Source of the DNA: Flagellimonas profundi
GTDB taxonomy: Bacteria; Bacteroidota; Bacteroidia; Flavobacteriales; Flavobacteriaceae
Assembly (NCBI RefSeq): GCF_017313275.1
Contig: NZ_JAFLNM010000001.1
Span: 682,001-746,000 of the forward strand
Direction of reading: 5' to 3'
Length of the DNA: 64,000 nucleotides
In this document: in pieces, positions 51,279-60,926 of the stretch
Numbering within the stretch: position 1 is the first letter of the stretch
Layout: every line of letters begins with the position of its first letter
The notes under the pieces: model-generated
Told to the model about the DNA's origin: nothing
The model's database searches: none
The model's input: the letters and a program-made list of their open reading frames with translations, nothing else
Made by a program: the position numbers and the translations under genes

Positions 51279-52109
51279 CTATATTTTAATGGTCATCACT
51301 GGTAGCGAAGAATGGTTGGCGACCCCTTCTGTAATGCTTTTTGAGAACAAACTTAAAAATCCTGTATTCCCATGTGTACACATGGCGATCAGGTCCGCTT
51401 TGTTGTGTTTCAAATATGTATTGATGCCCGTTTCAACTTGGTTTTCGTTATACACGTTCATGGAGAAATTCTTGAGTTCTGGAAAACCCTCCAAAAACTT
51501 TCGTATGGGATCTAGGCCAAGGGCGATACTATTATGGTCCGATGCCGTGTTGATGCGTAATAGATGAATTTTCGCATTACATTTTTCTGCGATGGAGAGT
51601 ACTGCCCTAAAAGCACTGCCCACATCTTCCATAAAATCTGAAACGAAAACGATATCCTTGAAAGGAAACCTTACATCATCTTCTTTTACCACAACGACCG
51701 GCACATCGGATTTTCTTACCAAACGCTCTACGTTGCTACCAAGAAGTTCACGAACTATGCCTTTGGTGCCACTGCTTCCTGTAACGATGAAATCATGGTC
51801 ATAATGACCCGAATGTTTCAGAATGTTGTCTTGATCTACATGAAATTGTAAAAAGGTTTGGCATTTTAGATGTTCTTTTTCGGCCTTTTTTTCCAGTTCA
51901 CGTAACGAGGCTTTCGCTTTTCCAATTTTTTTGAGGGTTTCTGGATACCGTTTTTCCTTTTGCTTATCCAATTTGACCCAATCGACAGGAGTCTTTAACA
52001 AATGGAAAAAATGAATTTCCGCATTATAAAGTTTGGCCATTTCAATGCCCAAATCGGCGGCTTTGTTGCAGTTTTCTGAGAAATCCGTGGGTACGAGTAT
52101 ATTTTTCAT
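51279..52109 (-). CDS. Tandem universal stress protein
   Basis: The 276-residue protein has two UspA domains. The first opens KNILVPTDFSENCNKAADLG and ends VTGSSGTKGIVRELLGSNVE, an intact ATP loop. The second opens FPFKDIVFVSDFMEDVGSA and ends MCTHGNTGFLSLFSKSITEG, also intact. It lies three bases upstream of the ATP-cone nuclease. It probably binds ATP and modulates neighbours during stress. Confidence 0.88.
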   Translation of the reverse strand: MKNILVPTDFSENCNKAADLGIEMAKLYNAEIHFFHLLKTPVDWVKLDKQKEKRYPETLKKIGKAKASLRELEKKAEKEHLKCQTFLQFHVDQDNILKHSGHYDHDFIVTGSSGTKGIVRELLGSNVERLVRKSDVPVVVVKEDDVRFPFKDIVFVSDFMEDVGSAFRAVLSIAEKCNAKIHLLRINTASDHNSIALGLDPIRKFLEGFPELKNFSMNVYNENQVETGINTYLKHNKADLIAMCTHGNTGFLSLFSKSITEGVANHSSLPVMTIKI

Positions 52110-52167
52110 AGTGCTATTGTTTTTAGGTTTATATAGATTTAAGTACTTCCTATGGAAGCTTGTCGTT

Positions 52168-53163
52168 TTATTTGCTGGCTACTTCGTTTCCCGAGTCGAT
52201 TTGTTTTTCAAAACAATCCAGATTATGTATGGTGGTTTCGGCAATATTCGTCAGTGCCGTATCGGTCAAGAAGGCCTGATGGCTCGTTATCAGAACATTA
52301 TTGAAGGTCATCAAACGAGCGATTACATCGTCCTGTAAAATCTCGTCAGAATGGTCTTCGAAAAACAGTCCTTCCTCTTCTTCATAGACATCCATACCAA
52401 AGAACCCGACCTTTCCGGTTTTTAGTCCATCGATGACCGCTTTGGTATCTACCAGACCGCCCCTGCTCGTATTGATGAGCATAACACCTTTTTTCATGAC
52501 CCCAATTTGCTCGGCATCTATTAAATGTTTCGTGTCGGTAGCCAAAGGCACGTGAAGACTGATAATATCCGATTCGGCACATAATGTTCTACAATCGGTA
52601 TAGCGGGCACCAAATTTTTCTACTAGGTCTTCATCCTTGTTGACATCATAGGCTAGAATTTTACAGCCAAACCCATGAAGGATTTTGACCAAGACTGCGC
52701 CAATCTTTCCGGTGCCCAATACCCCAACCGTTTTGCCGTTCAAGTCAAAACCAGTGAGTCCGTTTAAGGAAAAGTTTTGTTCACGCACTCTATTATTGGC
52801 CCTAATTAGTTTTCTGTTCAAAGCCAATATGAGTGCGACCGTGTGTTCTGCGATGGCGTAAGGCGAATATGCGGGAACACGAGCCACCTTGATGTTCATT
52901 TCATCCGCCTTTTCCATATCCACATGATTGTAGCCTGCCGAACGAAGAGCTATGTATTTGACTCCGAACGCACCTAATTTTTCCAGTACGTTGGCGGATG
53001 CATCATCCCCTGTAAATAGACTGATGGCCTCCGAGCCTTTTGCCAAGGGAACGGTATGCTCGGATAATCGTTCCTCTAGTAGCCTCAATTCATGTTTGCC
53101 GTCATTGGCGGATGTTAAATAGGATTCTTCAAACTTATGGGTGCTGAATACCGTTGTTTTCAT
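52168..53163 (-). CDS. D-lactate dehydrogenase-like 2-hydroxyacid dehydrogenase
   Basis: The ATG at 53163 gives 331 residues. An earlier frame start at 53187 would overlap the phosphofructokinase gene, so I reject it. The protein opens KTTVFSTHKFEESYL, has LRSAGYNHVDM and AYSPYAIAEHTVALILALNR (the D-2-hydroxyacid family's helical segments), and the NAD motif VGVLGTGKIGAVLVKIL. Catalytic Arg, Glu and His are visible in NTSRGGLVD, DVYEEEEG and LITSHQAFLT. It reduces pyruvate to D-lactate with NADH, giving fermentative NAD regeneration. It is adjacent to phosphofructokinase. Confidence 0.87.
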   Translation of the reverse strand: MKTTVFSTHKFEESYLTSANDGKHELRLLEERLSEHTVPLAKGSEAISLFTGDDASANVLEKLGAFGVKYIALRSAGYNHVDMEKADEMNIKVARVPAYSPYAIAEHTVALILALNRKLIRANNRVREQNFSLNGLTGFDLNGKTVGVLGTGKIGAVLVKILHGFGCKILAYDVNKDEDLVEKFGARYTDCRTLCAESDIISLHVPLATDTKHLIDAEQIGVMKKGVMLINTSRGGLVDTKAVIDGLKTGKVGFFGMDVYEEEEGLFFEDHSDEILQDDVIARLMTFNNVLITSHQAFLTDTALTNIAETTIHNLDCFEKQIDSGNEVASK

Positions 53164-53176
53164 TTGCGTTTTAATT

Positions 53177-54148
53177 TTATTTACCAAAAATCTTTACGAG
53201 TTCGTACAACTCGTCTTGTACCTGGTGTTGTTTTACCACTTGGTCAAAAGGCGTGAGGCTAAGTTCGTTGTTGAGAATACCGACCATAACGCTCTTTTTT
53301 TCTTGTAAAAGGGCCTTTACCGAAGCTGCCCCAAGTCTTATCCCCAACATACGATCGGCAGCGGAAGGGTTTCCACCGCGTTGCACATGCCCCAGTTTTG
53401 TGATACGGAGGTCTAGCTTCGGATTTAATTCTTTAATCTTTGATGCCGCTATTTCGGCACCAAGTTCATCGCCTTCGGCAACAACGGCTATGAAGGCTTC
53501 TTCGCTATCATAAACACTTGCCTTTTCGAGCAAACGGACAAAATCTTGTCCACTTTCCGGCACTAAAATGGCATCGGCACCTACGCCCAACCCAGAATGC
53601 ATTGCTATATATCCGCAGTCCCTTCCCATTACCTCAATTAGAAATATTCGGTTATGTGATTCTGCTGTGTCCCTGATCTTATCAATGTTTTCGATTGCCG
53701 TATTCACTGCGGAATCAAAGCCCAAGGTGAAGTCGGTTCCGGCCATGTCATTGTCTATGGTACCTGGAATACCGATAAATGGTAGTTCGCAAATCTCCGA
53801 AAAGGCGAGCAGCCCTTTAAAAGTACCATCCCCGCCCACGGCGATAAGTGCATCGATGTTATTTTTCCGAAGGTTCTCCAGGGCCTGCTGTCTTCCCTCT
53901 TTAGTTAGGAATCTTGCGCTTCGTGCGGTCTTAAGAAAAGTACCGCCCCGATGCACTAATTTTTGAAGTTCCTGGGTATCCAATTCGACTAAATCCCCAT
54001 CGATTAGGCCTTCATAACCTTTACGAAAACCACTTAATTTTATGCTGTTCACTTCGGCAGTTTTTGCAATGGCAAATAAAGCTGCATTCATGCCTGGGGA
54101 ATCCCCTCCCGAGGTAAATACCCCAATATGTTTCATATTCGTGTTCAT
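53177..54148 (-). CDS. pfkA: ATP-dependent 6-phosphofructokinase
   Basis: The 323-residue protein has the PFK opening HIGVFTSGGDSPGMNAALFA, the ATP loop IAVGGDGTFKG, the GIPGTIDNDMAGTDFTLGFD substrate/catalytic segment (Asp of TIDND) and IEVMGRDCGYIA. GDGT rather than GGDD points to ATP as phosphoryl donor. It phosphorylates fructose 6-phosphate. Its start overlaps the symporter stop by four bases. A second copy of this core enzyme on a mobile element is unusual. Confidence 0.9.
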   Translation of the reverse strand: MNTNMKHIGVFTSGGDSPGMNAALFAIAKTAEVNSIKLSGFRKGYEGLIDGDLVELDTQELQKLVHRGGTFLKTARSARFLTKEGRQQALENLRKNNIDALIAVGGDGTFKGLLAFSEICELPFIGIPGTIDNDMAGTDFTLGFDSAVNTAIENIDKIRDTAESHNRIFLIEVMGRDCGYIAMHSGLGVGADAILVPESGQDFVRLLEKASVYDSEEAFIAVVAEGDELGAEIAASKIKELNPKLDLRITKLGHVQRGGNPSAADRMLGIRLGAASVKALLQEKKSVMVGILNNELSLTPFDQVVKQHQVQDELYELVKIFGK

Positions 54149-55494
54149 GATTTAGTGGTTTTAAGATTAGCGGTAATCAGATCGGGTATTTTTCCGTAAA
54201 ACCGATTGAAAACCATACAAGCCGTTAAGTCACCGGTAACATTGACCGCAGTTCTGAACATGCCGAGCAAGCGCTCTACCCCTATAATTATGATAATGCC
54301 TTCAGCCGGTATTCCGGCACTTGACAAAACGGAAGCCAAAATCACCACACCGCCACCGGGTATGGCAGGGGTGCCGATGGAGGCAGCAACTATGGTGACC
54401 ACGACAACAATAATATTCAGAAGGCCCATTTCAAGGCCATAAGCCTGAGCGATAAACAAAGTCGTTATGGTTTGGTAAAGTGCCGTACCATCCATGTTCA
54501 CGGTAGCCCCTATCGGAATAATGAAATTGCTGATGGAGCCGTTCACTTTGAGCTCTTCTTCCGCTGTTTTTAAGGAAAGGGGCATCACTGCAGCAGAACT
54601 CGTGGTCGAGAATGCCAATAGTTGAACATCCGTGATCTTTCTCAAAAATTTAAACGGATTGCTCTGGCCCAATAGACTTACCAATAACAGGTAAACACCT
54701 ACCAAAAGGAATAACCCTATCAGTACCACGAGCACATAAAAGCCCAAACCTGAAAGGGAGTTTAGACCAACACTGGATGTAAGTTGCGCCATTAAACCAA
54801 ATACTGCGATGGGTACCAACAACATGGCCCATTTGACCACGGTCATGCAGATTTCCTGTACGGCACCCAAGAGCAGCTTGACAGGTTTGAGCAAATCGTC
54901 AGGTAGCGACAATACGGCAACCCCGATTATAATGGTAAAAATCACAATGCTCAACATTTCACCACTGACCATCGAGGCCAATGGGTTTTCAGGCAGTAGA
55001 TCGGTAATGGCATTCGGTATATCGTTTATTCCAAACGACAGTTCCGTACTTTCGTCCGTATTGGCCAAAGCATTTGCATGATCGACTTCCGCCTGTTGGT
55101 GGAGAAACTTTCCCGGTCTAAAGATCAAGGCCAGAACCGTACCTATGGTTACCGATATAATCGTTGTCGATATAAAATATAAGAGTACGCCCCCGCCCAA
55201 TCTTTTCAGATTTTCCTTGTCGTTACTCGCTATGCCGGTGATGATGGAGGCCACGATCAGTGGTATCATGATCATCTGGACCAATTTCAAAAAGAGCATG
55301 CCCGGCAGGGCCAGCCAATTCCCCAGAACATCGGCGGTACTTTTGGTGATCCAACCGTTTTGGGGACTTAACAACAGGCCTACTCCAACACCAAGAAACA
55401 AAGCAATGATAACTTTGAGCCATAGCCGGTTCTCAACCAACCTTTGTAGGTAGTGGTTTAATGATTTTAATGATTTTATTTCCGTATCCAGCAT
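54145..55494 (-). CDS. Dicarboxylate/amino acid:cation symporter (GltP-like)
   Basis: The 449-residue protein has eight spans and two hairpins of the DAACS family. The serine-rich motif FSTTSSAAVMPLSL lies in hairpin 1 and GATVNMDGTALYQ in the NMDGT region; GTPAIPGGGVVILA forms hairpin 2. It imports glutamate, aspartate or C4-dicarboxylates with protons or sodium. Its stop overlaps the phosphofructokinase start. It supplies carbon or nitrogen for the module. Confidence 0.87.
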   Translation of the reverse strand: MLDTEIKSLKSLNHYLQRLVENRLWLKVIIALFLGVGVGLLLSPQNGWITKSTADVLGNWLALPGMLFLKLVQMIMIPLIVASIITGIASNDKENLKRLGGGVLLYFISTTIISVTIGTVLALIFRPGKFLHQQAEVDHANALANTDESTELSFGINDIPNAITDLLPENPLASMVSGEMLSIVIFTIIIGVAVLSLPDDLLKPVKLLLGAVQEICMTVVKWAMLLVPIAVFGLMAQLTSSVGLNSLSGLGFYVLVVLIGLFLLVGVYLLLVSLLGQSNPFKFLRKITDVQLLAFSTTSSAAVMPLSLKTAEEELKVNGSISNFIIPIGATVNMDGTALYQTITTLFIAQAYGLEMGLLNIIVVVVTIVAASIGTPAIPGGGVVILASVLSSAGIPAEGIIIIIGVERLLGMFRTAVNVTGDLTACMVFNRFYGKIPDLITANLKTTKS

Positions 55495-55510
55495 TCTTTT
55501 ATCAGATGAT

Positions 55511-56572
55511 TTATGCTATTGTTATTCTTTCTTCAAGGTAAACGCCCTGCACGGCATGCAATAATTCCACACCGTCCTTAAAAGGTCTTTGAAAGGCCTT
55601 TCTCCCTAAGATCAATCCTGCTCCGCCTGCCCTTTTGTTGATGACCGCAGTTCTGACCGCATCCGACATATCTGACTCGCCTTGTGAACCGCCACCTGAG
55701 TTTATCAAACCTATTTTGCCCATGTAGCAATTGGCCACCTGCAACCGGCATAGATCTATGGGGTGCTCCGTGGTCAGTGTTTCGTACATGGCATCATCAA
55801 ACTTGCCGAATTTCAGGTTCTTGAAGCCAAAATTGGTCGTGGGCAGTTTCTGTTTGATGATATCGGCCTGTATCGTTACCCCTAGGTGGTTGGCCTGACC
55901 CGTTAAATCCGCGGCGGTGTGATAGTCCTCTTTGTCTGTTTTGAAAGCATCGTTACGGGTGTAGCACCACAAAATTGTGGCCATACCAAGGCTATGGGCC
56001 TCGGCAAAGGCTTCCGCAATCTCCCTTATCTGTCGATTGCTTTCCTGGGACCCAAAATAAATGGTCGCCCCAATGGCAACCGCGCCCATGTTCCACGCTT
56101 CCATGACTTTTCCGAACAGGTTCTGGTCATAAGTGTTGGGATAGGACAATAACTCATTGTGGTTTATCTTGACAATGAAGGGGACTTTATGCGCATATTT
56201 CCGAGAACAAAGGCCCAACACCCCGAAAGTGGAGGCCACACCGTTGCAACCGGCTTCGATGGCGAGCTTTACAATGTTCTCGGGATCAAAATAATCGGGG
56301 TTTTTAAAGAAGGAAAAAGAGGCACTATGTTCAATGCCCTGATCTACGGGAAGGATGCTCAGATACCCAGTATCTCTTAGATTGCCATGCCCGTACAATT
56401 GGGCAAGGCTACGAAGCACTTGTGGGCTTCGATTACTATTGACGAATACGTTGTCCACAATATTCTTATCGGGCAACCGCAGTTCATCCTTGGTGACCTT
56501 CTGGCTTACATGATCTAAATAGAAAGATGCTTTGTCCCCTAAATGCGCGACTATGTTATCATACGTTTTCAT
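55511..56572 (-). CDS. fbaB: Class I fructose-bisphosphate aldolase (FbaB/DhnA type)
   Basis: The 353-residue protein has [20 protein letters not shown] (near 72-91), the hallmark of DhnA-type class I aldolases common in archaea and found as FbaB in bacteria. The Schiff-base-forming lysine should lie in the second half, in the barrel strand after [11 protein letters not shown]. It cleaves fructose 1,6-bisphosphate without metal. It lies ten bases from the GAPDH gene and 17 from the symporter. Confidence 0.87.
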   Translation of the reverse strand: MKTYDNIVAHLGDKASFYLDHVSQKVTKDELRLPDKNIVDNVFVNSNRSPQVLRSLAQLYGHGNLRDTGYLSILPVDQGIEHSASFSFFKNPDYFDPENIVKLAIEAGCNGVASTFGVLGLCSRKYAHKVPFIVKINHNELLSYPNTYDQNLFGKVMEAWNMGAVAIGATIYFGSQESNRQIREIAEAFAEAHSLGMATILWCYTRNDAFKTDKEDYHTAADLTGQANHLGVTIQADIIKQKLPTTNFGFKNLKFGKFDDAMYETLTTEHPIDLCRLQVANCYMGKIGLINSGGGSQGESDMSDAVRTAVINKRAGGAGLILGRKAFQRPFKDGVELLHAVQGVYLEERITIA

Positions 56573-56581
56573 AATGAAATT

Positions 56582-57595
56582 TTATCCGATTCCTAAACTT
56601 GCATTGGTTTTTTCGATGGATCTGTGTGCATCGGTTTCAATGCCTGTGAGTGCCCTGATGGCGTCAATGGTCTCAGGGATTACAATCGCTTGATTGTCTA
56701 CCACGTAGGCATAAAAAAGTTCATCGCCCACAACCTTGAGCATGTCTTCCCATAGGGCCACCTCGTACATATCGCCCCATGGTCTGCCCATGTCCATAAA
56801 CATTTCTTTTATCGTGTTGTTGGAGACCAGACCCTGATCATAGTGAATAAACTTGATTCTACTTGAGGTTTTGAGGGCGTTCAATACCTCTTCCTTTGAG
56901 GCTTTTTTTCGTAGCTTAACGTTCCAGTAATGCATATGGCTTAGGGTTTCGGGAACTTTGACCGCAGAAGTAATGACATCCAAATCCGGATCGACACTTT
57001 GCGCGTCGGGACCTTGATGGCTGGGTATGTCCTTTTCCGGTACCATGGTGTTCATAATACCTCCCAAGTGGCTTTCCCACGGGTCGGTTGCCCTTCTTAA
57101 TAATGTTCCCCTTCCATAATCCAACAGATCTGCCCTTTTTAAAGCGGTCAATGTCCTCAAGATAGATGTGGTATTACAGGAAACCACCCGGGTAGCATCT
57201 AGATTTACCGCAGTGCTATAATTGTTCTCGGCACTAAAGGAGTGGCCTGTGGTCTTGTGTTTTTCCCCTCCCTGTACGATAAACTTGATCCCTTGCCCTT
57301 TGTATATTTCCACATTCTTTGCGGCGATGTTCTTGGGGGTACAATCTACTACCAGATCGGTTTTTTTCAGTAACTGCTGCATGTTACCCTTTACCGTAAT
57401 ACCTGAGGCCTTCATTTCGTTTTCGGCATCTACAGTTGCGGCATAGATATCATACCCCTTTCTTACAGCGTTTTGTATGCGCCAATCGCTGATGACATCA
57501 CAAACCCCGATAAGGCTCATATCATCTTGTACATTAATGGCATCGGCTACTCTTTTTCCGATAACTCCGTATCCTACTACTGCAATGTTTTTCAT
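56582..57595 (-). CDS. Archaeal-type (type II) glyceraldehyde-3-phosphate dehydrogenase
   Basis: The 337-residue protein has the nucleotide motif VVGYGVIGKRVADAI and the catalytic loop VSCNTTSILRTLTALKR with Cys140. These place it with archaeal phosphorylating GAPDH rather than the bacterial GapA family (which reads SCTTN). NAD or NADP can serve as acceptor in this group. It oxidises glyceraldehyde 3-phosphate between aldolase and lower glycolysis. The stop/start overlap with the NhaA gene is four bases. Horizontal origin is likely. Confidence 0.87.
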   Translation of the reverse strand: MKNIAVVGYGVIGKRVADAINVQDDMSLIGVCDVISDWRIQNAVRKGYDIYAATVDAENEMKASGITVKGNMQQLLKKTDLVVDCTPKNIAAKNVEIYKGQGIKFIVQGGEKHKTTGHSFSAENNYSTAVNLDATRVVSCNTTSILRTLTALKRADLLDYGRGTLLRRATDPWESHLGGIMNTMVPEKDIPSHQGPDAQSVDPDLDVITSAVKVPETLSHMHYWNVKLRKKASKEEVLNALKTSSRIKFIHYDQGLVSNNTIKEMFMDMGRPWGDMYEVALWEDMLKVVGDELFYAYVVDNQAIVIPETIDAIRALTGIETDAHRSIEKTNASLGIG

Positions 57596-58932
57596 GTTCT
57601 TTTATGTTTAACTGTTCTTAATTGTTTACTGTTTCTGTATAATAATAGAGCACCCATTACCCCCGCTGTCAATGAAGCGAATAGGATGCTTACCTTGGCC
57701 GTAAATATTAGGGACTCGTCTCTAAAAGCCAGTTCGTTTATAAACAACGACATGGTAAAACCGATACCGCCAAGAAAGGCTGTCCCATAAATCATGTTCC
57801 AATTCACGTTTTCCGGAAGCTTGGCGAGTTTAAATGCAACGAGTAGTCTTGAAAAAGCAGTAATACCGATAAACTTGCCAAAAATGAGACCTAGACCAAT
57901 CCCCAAGCTAACGGGGCTGGATAGTACTTTCAACAAATCTCCATGAAGATGTATTCCGGCATTTGCCAAAGCGAACAAGGGAAGAATTACAAAGCCCACT
58001 ATTGGGTTTAAAGTCCTTTCCAATTTTTGAAGTGGAGTTTCGGCCTCGGAACTTGCAGTCTTTATATCCTCCAATATCTCCAATTGCGTTTTTGAGATAA
58101 GTGTTCCCTTTATAGACTTGGTTTCTTGAAATCTCTTATGCAAACGGTCTAAACGCTCTAAAAAGGTATTCTCCTTAATTTTTACCCTACCAGGAATGGC
58201 AAATGCGGTCAGAATCCCGGCAATGGTTGGATGTACTCCTGAAAAAAAGAAGGCCAGCCAAACACCGCCGATACCAATAATGGCATAGAACCAAGTGCTT
58301 CTCACTCCCGCATAATTGCCGATGATCAAAGCTCCGAAGAACAATAACCCATGTAGTAGATCCATCTCGGATATACCGGAGGTATAGAAAAGGGCAATGA
58401 CCAAGACACCGCCCAAATCATCCACTATGGCCAACGTAATAAGAAAAACTCTCAATGCAGAAGGCAGTCTTTTCCCGACAAGGGCCAGAACCCCTAATGA
58501 AAATGCAATATCCGTGGCCATCGGAATGCCCCAACCATTGGAAGCTTCGCCCGAGTTGTTGAACATAAAATAAATAAGGGCAGGGAACACCATACCACCT
58601 ATTGCTGCACCGATGGGCAGTATTGCATCCTTGGGGGACGACAGTTTACCACCGATTATTTCACGTTTCAACTCCAAACCGACTTGTAGAAAGAAAAAGG
58701 CCATTAAGCCGTCGTTTATCCATAACAGTAGCGACTCCGATAGCTGAAGTGTACCCACGCTAAAGGCAATTTCGGTTTGCATTAGGTCGATATAATACCC
58801 CTTCCATGGCGAGTTGGCCCACACCATAGCAATAACAACAGTGATAAAGAGAACAATGCCACTGTTATTGAGTCCTTTGGCCGAGCTGCCGAAGAATTTT
58901 TTAATACCCCTATTTGAGTCGAGTCTAGGCAT
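57592..58932 (-). CDS. nhaA: Na+/H+ antiporter NhaA
   Basis: The 446-residue protein has the NhaA helices: LKREIIGGKLSSPKDAILPI, the unwound helix IV/XI pattern, and the ion-binding Asp pair in LITLAIVDDLGGVLVIALFY. A cytoplasmic loop (about 255-290) is longer than usual. It exchanges two protons for a sodium ion and keeps internal pH, useful when the electron chain and symporter use sodium. It overlaps NDH-2 by eight bases and GAPDH by four. Confidence 0.9.
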   Translation of the reverse strand: MPRLDSNRGIKKFFGSSAKGLNNSGIVLFITVVIAMVWANSPWKGYYIDLMQTEIAFSVGTLQLSESLLLWINDGLMAFFFLQVGLELKREIIGGKLSSPKDAILPIGAAIGGMVFPALIYFMFNNSGEASNGWGIPMATDIAFSLGVLALVGKRLPSALRVFLITLAIVDDLGGVLVIALFYTSGISEMDLLHGLLFFGALIIGNYAGVRSTWFYAIIGIGGVWLAFFFSGVHPTIAGILTAFAIPGRVKIKENTFLERLDRLHKRFQETKSIKGTLISKTQLEILEDIKTASSEAETPLQKLERTLNPIVGFVILPLFALANAGIHLHGDLLKVLSSPVSLGIGLGLIFGKFIGITAFSRLLVAFKLAKLPENVNWNMIYGTAFLGGIGFTMSLFINELAFRDESLIFTAKVSILFASLTAGVMGALLLYRNSKQLRTVKHKRT

Positions 58933-60370
58933 CGATGCTGGATTTTTTGGGATTTACATCCTTTTCCAATTCATTATTGGAACTATATTTTAAGGAGGCT
59001 TTCATATAAGCATCACGTTTGAAACTTCTTATGATTACCCGGTTGCTTTTTTCATAGGTAAAATAACTGATGGCCCAATTGAAGCCCACCAAAAATTTGT
59101 TTCGAAACCCACTGATGGAAAGCAAGTGAACAACGGACCACAAAAGCCAGGCAGCATACCCCCCGAAGTGGAGCTTCCCTAAATCAGCGACCGCTTTTCT
59201 TTTACCGACAGTGGCCAATGAACCTTTATCCTTGTACCTAAAGGGTTTGGAAGGCTTTGATTGAACGGTGTTCAATAACACTTTTGCCAAATGACGGCCC
59301 TGTTGTATGGCGGTTTGGGCTACCTGTGGATGCCCTTTCGGGGTCTCGTCTGTGATTACCCCGGCAATGTCCCCTATGGCGAAAACATTATCCATACCCT
59401 CGACTTTTAGATGGGTATCCGTTTTTAAACGGTTCCCTTTAATTATATGTTTTTGATTGATGCCCTCTGGAATCTGGCCTGTTACGCCTGCCGTCCAAAT
59501 CAGGTTTTTGGCACTAATTTTCCTTCCGCTTTTGGTTGATACCACATTGCCGTCGTATCCGCTGACGGCCTCGTTCAATAACACTTGCACATTGAGATTT
59601 TTTAGATACTGAAGCGTTTTTATCGAAGCCTTGTCGGACATCGAAGCCAAGAGTTCATCCAGCGCTTCAATGAGGAAAATGTTCATTATAGTATTCGGAT
59701 ACTCTGGATAGTCTTTTGGCAGGATGTACTTACAGAATTCCGCCAAGGCACCTGCCATTTCGACCCCGGCAGGGCCTCCGCCCACAATCACAAAATTGGT
59801 CAGCGCATCGCGCTCATCCTCATCGCAAGTAATCGCGGCCTGCTCCAAGTTTTGCAACATCATGTGGCGGATATTGAGGGAATCCCGGATATCCTTCATG
59901 CCCAAACTATTTCTTTCCACTTCTTCCATACCGAAGAAATTGGTCTTTGTTCCGATGGCCAAGACCAGATAATCGTAGGTGAGCTTGCCTTTATCCGTGA
60001 CAACCGTGTTGGAAGCGGGTTCGATTTGCGTCACTTCGGCCAGTCTGAAGCTCACATTACCATAACCCTTGAACTGTTTTCTGAAGGGAAATACGATACT
60101 GTCCGGTTCAAGTCCGCTGGTGGCCACTTGATAGAACAAGGGCTGAAACTGGTGGAAGTTGTTACGGTCTATCAGCACGACCTGTACCTCCTTGTTTTTA
60201 AGGCCTTCTACCAGGGCCAGCCCTGCAAAGCCACCACCCACCACCACGATACGCGGCAGTACGGTGTTGGGCAGACAAACCGAATCTGTTACTATGCAAC
60301 TGGCCTCTGTACTGTTTTCCGGTATGCAATTACTCTTCATGCCCATTTGGGTTTTAAGGTTTTTTGCCAT
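58925..60370 (-). CDS. ndh: Type II NADH dehydrogenase (NDH-2)
   Basis: The 481-residue protein has a 40-residue N-terminal extension rich in Cys (ENSTEASCIVTDSVC), the FAD motif IVVVGGGFAGLALVEG (near 41-56) and the NADH motif FVIVGGGPAGVEMAGALAEF. The quinone-side AQTAIQQGR signature (AQxAxQ) is present, and a C-terminal membrane-bound region follows (about 415-440). It oxidises NADH to quinone without pumping protons. It helps to balance the NADH made by GAPDH. Confidence 0.88.
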   Translation of the reverse strand: MAKNLKTQMGMKSNCIPENSTEASCIVTDSVCLPNTVLPRIVVVGGGFAGLALVEGLKNKEVQVVLIDRNNFHQFQPLFYQVATSGLEPDSIVFPFRKQFKGYGNVSFRLAEVTQIEPASNTVVTDKGKLTYDYLVLAIGTKTNFFGMEEVERNSLGMKDIRDSLNIRHMMLQNLEQAAITCDEDERDALTNFVIVGGGPAGVEMAGALAEFCKYILPKDYPEYPNTIMNIFLIEALDELLASMSDKASIKTLQYLKNLNVQVLLNEAVSGYDGNVVSTKSGRKISAKNLIWTAGVTGQIPEGINQKHIIKGNRLKTDTHLKVEGMDNVFAIGDIAGVITDETPKGHPQVAQTAIQQGRHLAKVLLNTVQSKPSKPFRYKDKGSLATVGKRKAVADLGKLHFGGYAAWLLWSVVHLLSISGFRNKFLVGFNWAISYFTYEKSNRVIIRSFKRDAYMKASLKYSSNNELEKDVNPKKSSIDA

Positions 60371-60411
60371 AAGCGTATTTGTATAGCTTTTGATAGCAAT
60401 TATACACTAAC

Positions 60412-60873
60412 TTATTTTTCACTTTTTTTTCTAACAATCAGAACCGAACAACTGGCGTGCATGGCAATGGATTGGGAGACCGAACCAAGCAAAAAGCGGG
60501 AAAATGCACCATGGCCCTGGGATCCAACAACAATAAGGTCTGCGCCAAAGTTTTCTGACTTTTCGAGAATGGCGCTTTTCGGAAGGCCATGGATAACTTC
60601 GGTGGTTATTGAGATTTCAGGGTTCTTATCCTTAACTGATTTGGCTGCATTTTTCACAATAGTTTCCGCTGACTTTCGTGCATTGGACACCGCTTCTTCA
60701 TAATAATTACCAAGTGGACTACCAAGGGTAGCTGCTCCAGGAGCGGTCAGCAAAGGATTTTCAAAAACACTTAGTATACATACTTCAGTGCCCCCCAGCA
60801 AGCGCATTGCTGCAAGTTCATTAATGGCGGCTCTACTGAATTTGGAGCCATCTATTGCCAATACTATTTTCAT
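60412..60873 (-). CDS. uspA: Single-domain universal stress protein UspA
   Basis: The 153-residue cytosolic protein opens MKIVLAIDGSKFSRAAINEL and ends VGSQGHGAFSRFLLGSVSQS, the canonical ATP-binding loop G-(x2)-G-(x9)-G-S. It is the third Usp of the element and lies 41 bases upstream of NDH-2 in the same operon. It likely binds ATP. Confidence 0.9.
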   Translation of the reverse strand: MKIVLAIDGSKFSRAAINELAAMRLLGGTEVCILSVFENPLLTAPGAATLGSPLGNYYEEAVSNARKSAETIVKNAAKSVKDKNPEISITTEVIHGLPKSAILEKSENFGADLIVVGSQGHGAFSRFLLGSVSQSIAMHASCSVLIVRKKSEK

Positions 60874-60926
60874 CTTCTTATATCTAATTGTTCATAAATC
60901 TTATTTCATACTACTTGCTTTACCAT

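Noticed and set aside
59852..60703. 283-residue plus-strand ORF across NDH-2 and Usp
   Set aside because: It is antisense to two strong genes and lacks motifs.
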